The notes under the pieces are model-generated. The model was not told where the DNA came from. It saw nothing but the letters and a program-made list of their open reading frames with translations, and did not search any database. 64,000 bases of DNA from SZUA-254 sp031379665 (lineage in GTDB: Bacteria > Bacteroidota > Ignavibacteria > UBA10030 > SZUA-254): contig JANNFI010000044.1 of the NCBI GenBank assembly GCA_031379665.1, forward strand, positions 1-64,000, written 5' to 3'. The position numbers were made by a program, and so were the translations under genes. Of this stretch, positions 7,511-16,003 are shown in pieces; within the stretch, counting starts at the first letter, position 1, and each line of letters starts with the position of its first letter.

Positions 7511-9324
7511 TCGCGATTCTCGGCGTGCTCCTGCTCGGCATCTTCGCGGCACATCCCGCCTCCGGACAGGACGTCGATGGGGTACCCGCGGGAGGCACCG
7601 TCGTGCCCGATTCCGTCGGGACACCCGATATGATGGATGTCTCGAACCTCGACGAACAATTGCCTGACAACGACGACGGCGAAGAGCTGGAACGGGAGGT
7701 GTCGCCCGGCACTCCCGATTCGCCTCCGCAACGCTGGAGCGGCGCTTGGAGGGTGAGGGCGTCCGGAGTCCTCCAGGAACCTGCGGGGTATGCGGGCGGG
7801 CAGTACGCGGGCAACCGCTTCAGGATCTACCAGAGACTCACTCTCGGGAGAGGGGATCGGTTCGGCCTTGGTGTCCTGACGGAGAAGGACCCGGGTGAGA
7901 CGGCGCACACAGACTTCATATCCGGCGCACTTTCGGTGGGACACCTCCCGGGTGGAAGCAGAATCGTCATCGGCGATTTTAGGGTTCGCGCCGGCCAGGG
8001 TCTTCTGTTCGGGAGTCCGCGATCATACGGCAAGGGTGGGGCGACGATACACCCGGTCCTGCGAGGCGGGACCGGCATCCTGGAGGCACTCTCTTCGGAT
8101 GAGGTGAACCATTTCAGGGGAGTCGTCGTGTCTGCCTCGGCGGGTCCGGCGTCCGCCACCCTCTTCGGTTCGTGGAATAAGCATTCACCCCGCGTTTCGA
8201 CCGGAGGCGCGCTGACCGGGATCGATCGATCGGGGTATCATCGCACTGCCGCCGAGCTCGCCCTGGAGGGTCTGTTATCAGAACGATCCTACGGCGGAAT
8301 GATCAGCGTCCGTGTCGCGCCGTGGCTGGCGGTGGGGATGAATGCGCTACGGTCGATCTACTCCCCCGGAACGAATGGCGGGATGTCGGCGGCATTTTCC
8401 GGGTTTTCATCGGAGAAATTGTCTGTCGATTTCCGGATCGGGTTTCCCGCCGTGACGCTATTCGGTGAAGCCCTCCGCTCAGGCGGACGAATCCCCTGGA
8501 TCGCCGGAGCGTTGTTCGCTCCGACGGAACGAACGAGGGTCGTCCTGGTCAGGAGATGCTATCCCGCGGCGCACGAATTCGATCGTACATTCGGGTTCGC
8601 CGACGGATCGACCGGACGGAACGAGGCAGGAACATATCTTGGAGCCGAATTGATGATGTTCCCGGGCGGGGTCCTGGCCGGCTACCTCGACCTGATCTCG
8701 GCTCCTTCGCCCGACAGGGGGGCACTCTTTCCACCGGCCGGCATCGACCGGTTGATCTCCGTGAGGGTGGAACCCTCCCGGCGGTGGTGGTTCGGGGCCC
8801 TCGTTCGCTACCGTTCCTTCGAGCTCACGGTCGAAGAGTCGCCCGGCACAGTGTTCCCCGGCCCCGCGAACGGCGTCCGGAGCGTCGGGAGGTTGCGCGG
8901 CGAAATCGGATGGAGTCCGGCCGAACGGCTTTCGTGCCGCGTGCGAACGGAATTCTCCGCGGCATCGCCCGGCCCCAACCGCTCCACGGAGAACGGATCG
9001 ATGATCTTCGCGGACCTCTCCTTCGAACCGGTGAGGGGGATCAGCCTGCGCTCCAGGATCCTCTTCTTCGACACCGATTCATTCGCTTCGGGGATCTACA
9101 CGGCCGAGGCGGACCTCCCCGGAACGCTCACGGGCACACTCCTCAACGGCGAAGGAACGCGATGGTACGTTGTCTGCGCCGCCAGGGTCTCGAAGCATTT
9201 CAGGATTGCTGCCAGGTACTCCCGGTACCGGCGGGACGACGTCAGGAAACTCGGTTCGGGTCCGGATGAGATGCCGTCAAACATTGTGGAGAAGGCGGGG
9301 TTCCAGCTCGATTTTACTCTCTGA
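7507..9324 (+). CDS. Large outer-membrane beta-barrel protein, coupled to the preceding barrel gene
   Basis: The protein has 605 residues. The start at 7507 overlaps the upstream stop by ATGA and gives a signal peptide (MIAILGVLLLGIFAAHPASG). The block IGDFRVRAGQGLLFGSPRSY (about residue 155) followed by a glycine-rich barrel resembles the C-terminal barrel of FCB proteins that usually carry helix-hairpin-helix repeats in front; here no such repeats are seen. The acidic, Pro-rich stretch at residues 20-75 may be a flexible linker. Probably an outer-membrane protein acting with its partner encoded just upstream. Function unknown. Confidence 0.65.
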   Translation: MIAILGVLLLGIFAAHPASGQDVDGVPAGGTVVPDSVGTPDMMDVSNLDEQLPDNDDGEELEREVSPGTPDSPPQRWSGAWRVRASGVLQEPAGYAGGQYAGNRFRIYQRLTLGRGDRFGLGVLTEKDPGETAHTDFISGALSVGHLPGGSRIVIGDFRVRAGQGLLFGSPRSYGKGGATIHPVLRGGTGILEALSSDEVNHFRGVVVSASAGPASATLFGSWNKHSPRVSTGGALTGIDRSGYHRTAAELALEGLLSERSYGGMISVRVAPWLAVGMNALRSIYSPGTNGGMSAAFSGFSSEKLSVDFRIGFPAVTLFGEALRSGGRIPWIAGALFAPTERTRVVLVRRCYPAAHEFDRTFGFADGSTGRNEAGTYLGAELMMFPGGVLAGYLDLISAPSPDRGALFPPAGIDRLISVRVEPSRRWWFGALVRYRSFELTVEESPGTVFPGPANGVRSVGRLRGEIGWSPAERLSCRVRTEFSAASPGPNRSTENGSMIFADLSFEPVRGISLRSRILFFDTDSFASGIYTAEADLPGTLTGTLLNGEGTRWYVVCAARVSKHFRIAARYSRYRRDDVRKLGSGPDEMPSNIVEKAGFQLDFTL

Positions 9325-9406
9325 ACCGGCGGTGCGGAGGTCACCGGGCCCTGATTCCCCCGGTCATTTTGAGCTTCCTGCCCTTTTTTGTATTTTTAGC
9401 AAATAC

Positions 9407-10516
9407 ATGCGCAACGGAAGAAAAAAAGGGACGGTGGTCGTCGCAATGAGCGGGGGCGTCGATTCATCAGTCGCTGCCTGCGTCCTCCTGCGCGAGGGAT
9501 ACGACGTTGTCGGGATCACGATGAAGACGTACTCCTTCGACGAGGTGGGTGGAAACGTCGGGAACGAGACCAGCTGCTGCGGTCTGGACGCCTTCAATGA
9601 CGCCCGCCGTGTGGCCGTTCACCTCGGGATGCCGCATTATGTCGTCGACTTCACGGGGGAATTCGAAGCCGAGGTGATCGGCAATTTCGAGGAGGAATAC
9701 CTCCGGGGACGGACCCCGAATCCGTGCATCATCTGTAACAAAACGATCAAATGGGGCGCCTTGTTGCGAAAGGCGGACTCCCTCGGAGCCGCATACCTGG
9801 CCACCGGCCATTATGCCCGGACTGATTTCGACGAGGCACTCGGGCGATACCGCATCCACCGCGCACGTCACCTGCAAAAGGACCAGTCGTACGCGCTCTG
9901 GGGTTTGGGACAGGAGGCGCTCTCCAGGACGATCTTCCCCCTCGGAAACCTGACGAAAGATGAGGTCCGTTCGATCGCCCGCGATAACGGCATCCCGACC
10001 GCAGAGAAAGAGGAGAGTTTCGAAATCTGCTTCGTCGCGGACAACGACTACGGCCGTTTCATCGCCGAACGACAGCCCCTCAGGCTCGCATCCATTCCCC
10101 CGGGGGACATCCTCCACGCAGGAAAGAGGGTCGGGATCCACAAAGGATACCCCTACTACACGATCGGCCAGCGGAGCGGGATCGGCGCCTTCGGGGTGAA
10201 GATGTACGTGACGTCCATTGACCCGGGTTCGAACACCATCACGATCGGAGACGTCCCCGACCTGATGAAGCGCGGCCTCGTCGCCGGGGAGGTCAACCTG
10301 GTGTCGGTCGGCAGCCTCACCGATGGCATGAGCGTGAGCGCCCAGATCCGGTACCGGGATGAACCGGGCGACGCAGATCTGTTTCTCGCGGGCGAAGGGA
10401 AGATCAGGCTCGATTTTCGGGAACCGAAACGCGCCATTACCCCGGGGCAATCCGTGGTTTTTTATGACGGGGAGACACTGCTCGGCGGGGGCTTGATCGA
10501 ACGGGCGGTGGAATAA
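9407..10516 (+). CDS. mnmA: tRNA-specific 2-thiouridylase MnmA
   Basis: The protein has 369 residues, the normal size. MnmA adds sulfur to U34 of tRNA-Lys, -Glu and -Gln using ATP and a persulfide donor. The PP-loop SGGVDSS is at residues 15-21. The catalytic cysteine of CNKTIKWG is Cys110 and the second cysteine is Cys208 in FEICFV, matching the pair known from E. coli MnmA; GQRSGIG and the TGHYAR tRNA-binding motif are also present. The start at 9407 is chosen because it begins right before the PP-loop; an earlier in-frame start would overlap the upstream barrel gene. Sulfur is probably supplied by one of the cysteine desulfurases of the suf operon at 45-52 kb. Confidence 0.96.
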   Translation: MRNGRKKGTVVVAMSGGVDSSVAACVLLREGYDVVGITMKTYSFDEVGGNVGNETSCCGLDAFNDARRVAVHLGMPHYVVDFTGEFEAEVIGNFEEEYLRGRTPNPCIICNKTIKWGALLRKADSLGAAYLATGHYARTDFDEALGRYRIHRARHLQKDQSYALWGLGQEALSRTIFPLGNLTKDEVRSIARDNGIPTAEKEESFEICFVADNDYGRFIAERQPLRLASIPPGDILHAGKRVGIHKGYPYYTIGQRSGIGAFGVKMYVTSIDPGSNTITIGDVPDLMKRGLVAGEVNLVSVGSLTDGMSVSAQIRYRDEPGDADLFLAGEGKIRLDFREPKRAITPGQSVVFYDGETLLGGGLIERAVE

Positions 10517-10518
10517 AA

Positions 10519-10547
10519 AAAGGCGGTAATGACGACCGCCTTTCGTT
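10519..10547 (+). terminator. Terminator after mnmA
   Basis: An 8-9 bp stem (10519-10527 with 10535-10543, arm AAGGCGGT) with a 7-base loop starts 3 bases after the mnmA stop. The A-run before and TTT after make it possibly bidirectional. The following 165 bases before the carboxylase gene show no clear promoter. Confidence 0.65.
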
Positions 10548-10710
10548 GCATGGTGGATTGGTGGATGGGAAGCGTCGATGTTCTCTCGTTGCAGTGTACG
10601 GATTCGGCCCGTCCGGCACAAGCGCCTTTTCCCGATGTACCCGATATTATCCCGCCACCGGCGGAGAGCGAAACCCCGGCCCGCATCCTCAATAACCAGG
10701 TATAGACCCG

Positions 10711-12267
10711 ATGAAATCGAACACGAATGACGCACTCAACCACCTCCGTGAGTTGAAGGAGAAGGCCCTCAAGGGCGGGGGAGAGAAGCGGATCGAAGAG
10801 CAGCACAAAAAGGGGAAGTTGACGGCCAGGGAGCGGCTGGAGATCCTCCTGGACCCGGACACGTTCGACGAGATCGATGCGCTCGTGGAGCACCGCTCCT
10901 CGGATTTCGGCCTCGACACTCAGCGGGTGCCGGGGGATGGGGTGGTCACGGGTTCGGGAAAGGTGTTCGGCCGTCTCGTGTTCGTCTTCAGTCAGGATTT
11001 CACGGTGTTCGGAGGGTCGCTATCTGAGGCCCACGCAGAAAAAATCTGCAAGATCATGGACATGGCACTGAAGGTGGGTGCCCCGCTGATCGGCCTGAAC
11101 GATTCGGGGGGCGCCAGGATCCAGGAAGGTGTCGTCAGTCTCGGCGGCTATGCCGACATCTTCCTGAGGAATACGCTCGTCTCCGGAGTCATCCCGCAGA
11201 TCTCGGCGGTGCTCGGTCCGTGCGCCGGCGGTGCGGTCTATTCCCCCGCCATCACCGACTTCACGTTCATGGTGAAGAATTCGAGTTATATGTTCGTCAC
11301 CGGACCGAACGTCGTCAAAACCGTCACTCACGAGGACGTCACGTTCGAGGACCTCGGCGGGGCGATGACGCACGCCTCAAAGTCCGGCGTTGCGCACTTC
11401 GCGTGCGAAAACGAAATTGAATGCCTCAAGTCCGTGCGGCGGCTGATGACGTTTCTCCCGTCCAATAACCTTGCGGAACTCCCCGCGGTGACGTGCACCG
11501 ACGATCCGGCCCGCCGCGACGAGCGACTGAACGCCCTCATCCCCGAAAATGCGAATAAACCGTACGACATGAAGGAGCTGGTCCGGCTCATCGTCGACGA
11601 CGGTGATTTCTTCGAAGTCCACGAGCACTTCGCGGCGAACATCCTGGTCGGGTTCGCCCGGCTGGCCGGTAGGCCGGTGGGCATCGTCGCCAACCAACCC
11701 GCCGTCCTCGCCGGCGTGCTCGACATCGACTCCTCGGTCAAGGCGGCGCGTTTCGTCCGGTTCTGCGATGCTTTCAACATTCCGCTCGTCGTCTTCGAAG
11801 ACGTGCCCGGTTTTCTCCCCGGCACCGACCAGGAGTGGAGGGGGATCATCAAGCACGGTGCCAAACTTCTTTATGCGTTCGCCGAGGCTACTGTGCCGAA
11901 AATCACCGTGATCACCCGGAAGGCCTACGGCGGCGCTTACGACGTGATGAATTCTAAGCACATCCGCGGGGATTTCAACTACGCGTGGCCCACGGCCGAA
12001 ATCGCTGTGATGGGGCCAAAGGGGGCGGTGGAAATCATTTTCAAGAAAGAGATCGAGAGCGCCCCCGACAGGGAGGAGGCCCTCGCACAGAAAGTGGAGG
12101 AATACCGCAAGAAATTCGCGAATCCCTACATCGCCGCAGCCCGCGGATACCTGGACGACGTCATCGAGCCGGCGACCACCCGTGGGCGCCTGATCCGGTC
12201 CCTCGCGACACTTCGGAATAAGGTAGATTCAAATCCGAAGAAGAAGCACGGAAACATCCCGTTATAG
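10711..12267 (+). CDS. pccB: Acyl-CoA carboxylase / decarboxylase, carboxyltransferase beta subunit (PccB/MmdA type)
   Basis: The protein has 518 residues, the usual length for propionyl-CoA carboxylase beta or methylmalonyl-CoA decarboxylase alpha. It has the crotonase-like carboxyltransferase double domain: KLTARERLEILLD near residue 35, FSQDFTVFGGSLSEAHAEKI, the acyl-CoA oxyanion segment DSGGARIQEGV, GPCAGGAVYSPA and, in the second half, VFEDVPGFLPGTDQEW and RKAYGGAYDVM. It transfers a carboxyl group between biotin and propionyl-CoA (or acetyl-CoA). No biotin carboxylase, biotin carrier or decarboxylase membrane subunit lies beside it, so the direction of the reaction cannot be fixed. Confidence 0.93.
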   Translation: MKSNTNDALNHLRELKEKALKGGGEKRIEEQHKKGKLTARERLEILLDPDTFDEIDALVEHRSSDFGLDTQRVPGDGVVTGSGKVFGRLVFVFSQDFTVFGGSLSEAHAEKICKIMDMALKVGAPLIGLNDSGGARIQEGVVSLGGYADIFLRNTLVSGVIPQISAVLGPCAGGAVYSPAITDFTFMVKNSSYMFVTGPNVVKTVTHEDVTFEDLGGAMTHASKSGVAHFACENEIECLKSVRRLMTFLPSNNLAELPAVTCTDDPARRDERLNALIPENANKPYDMKELVRLIVDDGDFFEVHEHFAANILVGFARLAGRPVGIVANQPAVLAGVLDIDSSVKAARFVRFCDAFNIPLVVFEDVPGFLPGTDQEWRGIIKHGAKLLYAFAEATVPKITVITRKAYGGAYDVMNSKHIRGDFNYAWPTAEIAVMGPKGAVEIIFKKEIESAPDREEALAQKVEEYRKKFANPYIAAARGYLDDVIEPATTRGRLIRSLATLRNKVDSNPKKKHGNIPL

Positions 12268-12301
12268 GTGTGTCCCTTATCACCCTTCCTTAAAAAAATG
12301 C

Positions 12302-12330
12302 TTGACTGTAGAGGCTTGAATCCCTATATT
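12302..12330 (+). promoter_or_regulatory. Promoter of the lytic transglycosylase gene
   Basis: TTGACT (12302-12307), a 17-base spacer and TATATT (12325-12330) form a near-consensus sigma70 promoter, about 20 bases upstream of the likely start codon. Confidence 0.8.
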
Positions 12331-12359
12331 TTTGAGGATATTTTGAAAAACATGTACAA

Positions 12360-14570
12360 TTGGTGCTAATTTTGAGAACGATTCCAGTCCTCTTTCTGAG
12401 CCTGCTGATTCTGGCGCTCCTCGTAGGTTGTTCCTCCGAAGCCACCCGCGAAGAGACGGTGCAGCCCGTTTCGCCTCTTACCGCCGGGTCCGCGTCCGGA
12501 ACCTCGGGCGCGTCTGCCCCGAGCGCTGGCGCGTCCCAACCCGGTGAGAGTCTCCCGGGGGCGGATGGGCCCCAGGACGACAGCCTGACTCTACAGCTCC
12601 TCGAGCGGGCCCGCCAGCACTATCTGTTGGCGCTTGACGCCTGGGAATCGGGCGATTCCGGCCGTTCCACATCCGAATTCGAATATTCGATAGAAATCCT
12701 CAACCAGCTCGGGTACTATCCCGGCATCGACACCAGCAGGGAATTCAACGACTTGAGCCGGAGCGTCATCGAGGATTACGAAAAATACATCGTTTCGCTC
12801 GACGAAATCGATCCCAATTCGTCGGTGTTCGCGCTCCTCGAAAAACTCAACCAGATGACCGACGAAGGTGAGCCCGCCGGGGGGAACGACACGACCACTG
12901 TTATCCCGACAGGGTCAATACCTCTGGTGGTCAACGGCCTGGTCCAGCAGAATATCTCGGCCTTCCAGGGGAACGCCAGGAGACACGTCGAACAGTGGAT
13001 CATCCGTTCCGGAAAATACTTCCCGATGATGCGGAAGATTTTCAACGAGGAGGGCACCCCCGCTGAATTGATGTACCTAGCGATGATCGAAAGCGGTCTG
13101 AGGCCCACCGCAAGGTCGTGGGCGAAGGCGGTCGGCATGTGGCAGTTCATGAAGGGGACCGGGGCGCTCTACGGATTGGACGGCAATTTCTGGCACGACG
13201 ATCGGCGCGATCCCGAGAAGGCCACCCGCGCAGCCGCCAGGCACCTCAACGACCTCTATCAGGATTTCGGCGACTGGTATCTCGCCCTCGCGGCGTACAA
13301 CTCGGGGGCCGGAAGGGTCCAACGGGCGATCAGGCGGAGCGGCTCGAGGGACTTCTGGACCCTGCGACCGTTCCTCCCGAGGGAGACGAGGAATTACGTC
13401 CCGCAGTATATCGCGGCCGCGATCATTGCGATGGATCCGCTCACCTTCGGATTCGATGTCAAGCTGGCAGATCCGCTCTCCTATGACATGGCCAGGATCG
13501 AGGACTGCGTCGACCTCAAGGTCCTCGCGCGCTGCGCCGGTACGAACGTCGAAGTCCTGCAGGATCTGAACCCCGAGCTGCTGCAGTGGTGCACGCCGCC
13601 CGGCGGAGGTTACGACCTCCGGATTCCGACCGGCGCGCTCGGATCCTTCAAACAAAATTATGCGAACGTACCCGAATCGGAGAAGCGCGACTGGCTTGTC
13701 CACCAGGTGCGCAAGGGGGAAACGCTCGGGGCGATCGCGCGGAAATACGGTGTGACCGTCTCGATGATCGCAGAAACGAACAGTCTGACGTCGAGCAAGA
13801 TCATCAGCGTCGGGAAACAGCTCAGGATCCCGGTACCGGCCGGCGGCCGGCGGAGTTCCGCGATCCTCGCATCAGCCGACCGGGCCCCCGCCGGCACCGG
13901 AGTGAAGTCGCGTCCGACGAAGCAACTGCGGAACATCAGCGGCAAGGAAAAAATATCGCACCTCATCACCAGGGGGGAGACGCTCGGCCGCGTCGCCGAG
14001 CTCTTCGACGTTCGCGTCAGCGATCTGCGTCTGTGGAACGACATCCCCTACGGGGCGCCGATCCGCCTCGGGGAGACGCTCGCTGTCTACGTTCCCGCCG
14101 ACAGGGTGTCGGTCTATTCGGGCGTCGCCTCGATGAACGATCAGCAGAAGCTCGCGCTGGTCGAGTCGAAGCGGACGGTCCAGTCGGAAGCCGCCAAGTC
14201 GGCCGGCTCGTGGGTGAAATACCGGGTCAGGTCGGGCGACAATCTTGGCTCGATCGCCAGCCGCCACGGGGTCAATGTCACGGATATCCGGAGCTGGAAC
14301 GGGCTCAGGTCGAACACCATCTATGCCGGTAAGCTCCTGGACATCCAGGTCGACGGCCCTGAGAAGGAGCGGAAACCCTCTGTGCATAACATCGCGTCGG
14401 CCAGGACGACCGATCCCGGGAAGAACGCCGTCTCCTATACGGTGAGAAAAGGCGATACGCTCGAGGCCATCGCCGCCAGCTTCGGGGTGAGCGTGCGCGA
14501 CCTGAAAAAGTGGAACGCCATCCGTGGTTCGAGGATCATCGTCGGACAGGAACTGCTGATCTATACCTGA
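12360..14570 (+). CDS. mltD: Membrane-bound lytic murein transglycosylase D with four LysM domains
   Basis: The protein has 736 residues. It opens with a lipoprotein signal ending LLVGC (Cys24), so it is lipid-anchored. A Ser/Gly/Pro-rich linker follows to about residue 75. The SLT domain has the catalytic Glu244 in AMIESGLRP, then AVGMWQFM and LALAAYNSGAGRV. Four LysM peptidoglycan-binding domains lie at about 447-492, 533-578, 619-664 and 691-735. The enzyme cleaves glycan strands of peptidoglycan to 1,6-anhydro ends. The start is uncertain: TTG at 12360 or GTG at 12363 are the only early candidates that keep the signal peptide, and there is no convincing ribosome site. It is monocistronic between a promoter and a strong terminator. 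Confidence 0.92.
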   Translation: MVLILRTIPVLFLSLLILALLVGCSSEATREETVQPVSPLTAGSASGTSGASAPSAGASQPGESLPGADGPQDDSLTLQLLERARQHYLLALDAWESGDSGRSTSEFEYSIEILNQLGYYPGIDTSREFNDLSRSVIEDYEKYIVSLDEIDPNSSVFALLEKLNQMTDEGEPAGGNDTTTVIPTGSIPLVVNGLVQQNISAFQGNARRHVEQWIIRSGKYFPMMRKIFNEEGTPAELMYLAMIESGLRPTARSWAKAVGMWQFMKGTGALYGLDGNFWHDDRRDPEKATRAAARHLNDLYQDFGDWYLALAAYNSGAGRVQRAIRRSGSRDFWTLRPFLPRETRNYVPQYIAAAIIAMDPLTFGFDVKLADPLSYDMARIEDCVDLKVLARCAGTNVEVLQDLNPELLQWCTPPGGGYDLRIPTGALGSFKQNYANVPESEKRDWLVHQVRKGETLGAIARKYGVTVSMIAETNSLTSSKIISVGKQLRIPVPAGGRRSSAILASADRAPAGTGVKSRPTKQLRNISGKEKISHLITRGETLGRVAELFDVRVSDLRLWNDIPYGAPIRLGETLAVYVPADRVSVYSGVASMNDQQKLALVESKRTVQSEAAKSAGSWVKYRVRSGDNLGSIASRHGVNVTDIRSWNGLRSNTIYAGKLLDIQVDGPEKERKPSVHNIASARTTDPGKNAVSYTVRKGDTLEAIAASFGVSVRDLKKWNAIRGSRIIVGQELLIYT

Positions 14571-14607
14571 ACCGCGTCCCTGAGGGGTGGCGAAACGTTT
14601 TTACGCG

Positions 14608-14645
14608 AAGCCCCGGGCCTGACGGTCCGGGGCTTTGAATTTTTG
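14608..14645 (+). terminator. Strong terminator after mltD
   Basis: A 12-bp stem (14608-14619 with 14624-14635, core AAGCCCCGG / CCGGGGCTT, one G-T pair) with a 4-base loop is followed by T-rich sequence to 14645. Confidence 0.85.
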
Positions 14646-14664
14646 GTGGATTTATGCATATTAT
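14635..14664 (+). promoter_or_regulatory. Promoter of tRNA-Ser
   Basis: TTGAAT (14635-14640), an 18-base spacer and TATTAT (14659-14664) lie about 29 bases before the tRNA. The -35 box overlaps the T-tract of the mltD terminator. Confidence 0.6.
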
Positions 14665-14692
14665 ACGCTCCATCAACCGATATGCTCCATTC

Positions 14693-14781
14693 GGAGGGGT
14701 ACCAAAGTGGTTGAACGGGGCGGTCTCGAAAACCGTTGAGCTCTTTATTGGGCTCCGAGAGTTCGAATCTCTCCCCCTCCG
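14693..14781 (+). tRNA. tRNA-Ser (anticodon CGA)
   Basis: A class II tRNA of 89 bases. The acceptor stem GGAGGGG (14693-14699) pairs with CCCCTCC (14774-14780), discriminator G. The anticodon stem GCGGT/ACCGT encloses loop CTCGAAA with anticodon CGA at 14727-14729. A long variable arm (GAGCTC...GGGCTC) and the T arm GAGAG-TTCGAAT-CTCTC complete it. It reads UCG. The 3' CCA is not encoded. The next gene starts 9 bases later and is probably on the same transcript. Confidence 0.97.
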
Positions 14782-14790
14782 CTTCCTTTT

Positions 14791-15903
14791 ATGAAAATTC
14801 CATTCGCCGACCTCCCGGGGCAGTACCGGGAGCTGAAAACAGAGATCGACGGGGCCATCCGCGAGGTCCTGGAGACCGGTGCCTACATTCAGGGTGAGCC
14901 GGTGCGCCGGTTCGAAGCCGAATTCGCGTCGGCCCACGAATCGGATCATTGCGTCGCGGTGGGTTCCGGCACCGATGCGCTCCACCTCGGACTCTGGGCC
15001 ATGGGCGTGGGGCAGGGGGACACGGTTATCACCGTCCCGTACACGTTTATCGCCACCGTGGAGGCCATCCTCCTGACCGGCGCCAAGCCGGTCTTCGTGG
15101 ATATCGATCCGATTACCTTCACGATGGATCCGAAGGGGCTCGAGACGGTGCTCGCCGCAAACCGTGGTACGAAGGTCGTCCTCCCGGTCCACCTCTACGG
15201 GCAGGCGGCGAAGATGGACGAGATATCGGCGATCGCTGCCGCGAGCGGTGCCGCCATCCTCGAAGACGCGGCCCAGGCGCACCTCGCCATGTTCGACGGG
15301 AAGTTCGTCGGCAATTTCGGACAGGCCGGGACGTTCAGCTTCTATCCCGCGAAAAACCTGGGGGCGTTCGGGGAAGCGGGAGCCGTCACGACCAACGACC
15401 CCGACCTGGCGCAGACGATGCGACGGCTGCGGGACCACGGGCAGATCGAGAAGTACCGCCATTCCCACTGGGGCCACAATTACCGGATGGATTCCATCCA
15501 GGGGGCAGTCCTCGGTGCCAAGCTCACCCGCCTCGCGGCGTGGACCTCGCGTCGGAGAGAGCTCGCAGCGCTCTACGACGGCCAGCTCAACAACGTCGGG
15601 GACCTCCGGACGCCCGTCGTCCTGCCCGGTGCGACACACGTCTACCACCTTTACGTCCTGCGAACCTCAAGGCGCGACGACCTCCAGAAATTTCTGTCCG
15701 AGAACGGGATCGCCACCGCGCTCCATTACCCGGTACCGCTCCACCTGCAGGAGGGGCTTCAGTTCCTCGGCTATCGGAAGGGCGATTTCCCGGTCAGCGA
15801 GTCGGCCGCCAGGGAATGCCTCGCTATCCCCCTCTACCCTGAACTCAACCAGGACCAGGTCGCTTACCTCCTCTCGACGGTACGGCGGTTTTTCAGCCGC
15901 TGA
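14791..15903 (+). CDS. DegT/DnrJ/EryC1/StrS family PLP-dependent sugar aminotransferase
   Basis: The protein has 370 residues, typical of nucleotide-sugar aminotransferases. It transfers an amino group from glutamate to a keto sugar bound to a nucleotide. Family marks are VGSGTDALHLGL (58-69, phosphate binding), PYTFIATVEAI, VDIDPITFTMDP, EDAAQAHLA and the PLP-binding Lys188 in FYPAKNLGAFGEAG. It starts 9 bases after tRNA-Ser and is followed by UDP-glucose dehydrogenase and UDP-xylose synthase genes, so it probably belongs to surface polysaccharide sugar synthesis. Its own substrate sugar cannot be told. Confidence 0.92.
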   Translation: MKIPFADLPGQYRELKTEIDGAIREVLETGAYIQGEPVRRFEAEFASAHESDHCVAVGSGTDALHLGLWAMGVGQGDTVITVPYTFIATVEAILLTGAKPVFVDIDPITFTMDPKGLETVLAANRGTKVVLPVHLYGQAAKMDEISAIAAASGAAILEDAAQAHLAMFDGKFVGNFGQAGTFSFYPAKNLGAFGEAGAVTTNDPDLAQTMRRLRDHGQIEKYRHSHWGHNYRMDSIQGAVLGAKLTRLAAWTSRRRELAALYDGQLNNVGDLRTPVVLPGATHVYHLYVLRTSRRDDLQKFLSENGIATALHYPVPLHLQEGLQFLGYRKGDFPVSESAARECLAIPLYPELNQDQVAYLLSTVRRFFSR

Positions 15904-16003
15904 CCGTACCCCCCCATCGTGACACCGGCTGAGGGTTGATTGGATATCACCCCGAAAATTCCTATTATTGACCGAATTTTATACATCATCCAGACCTAAG
16001 AGA

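Noticed and set aside
9343..9370. Terminator between the barrel gene and mnmA
   Set aside because: A six-bp stem with a ten-base loop and only four T is too weak to list as a feature.
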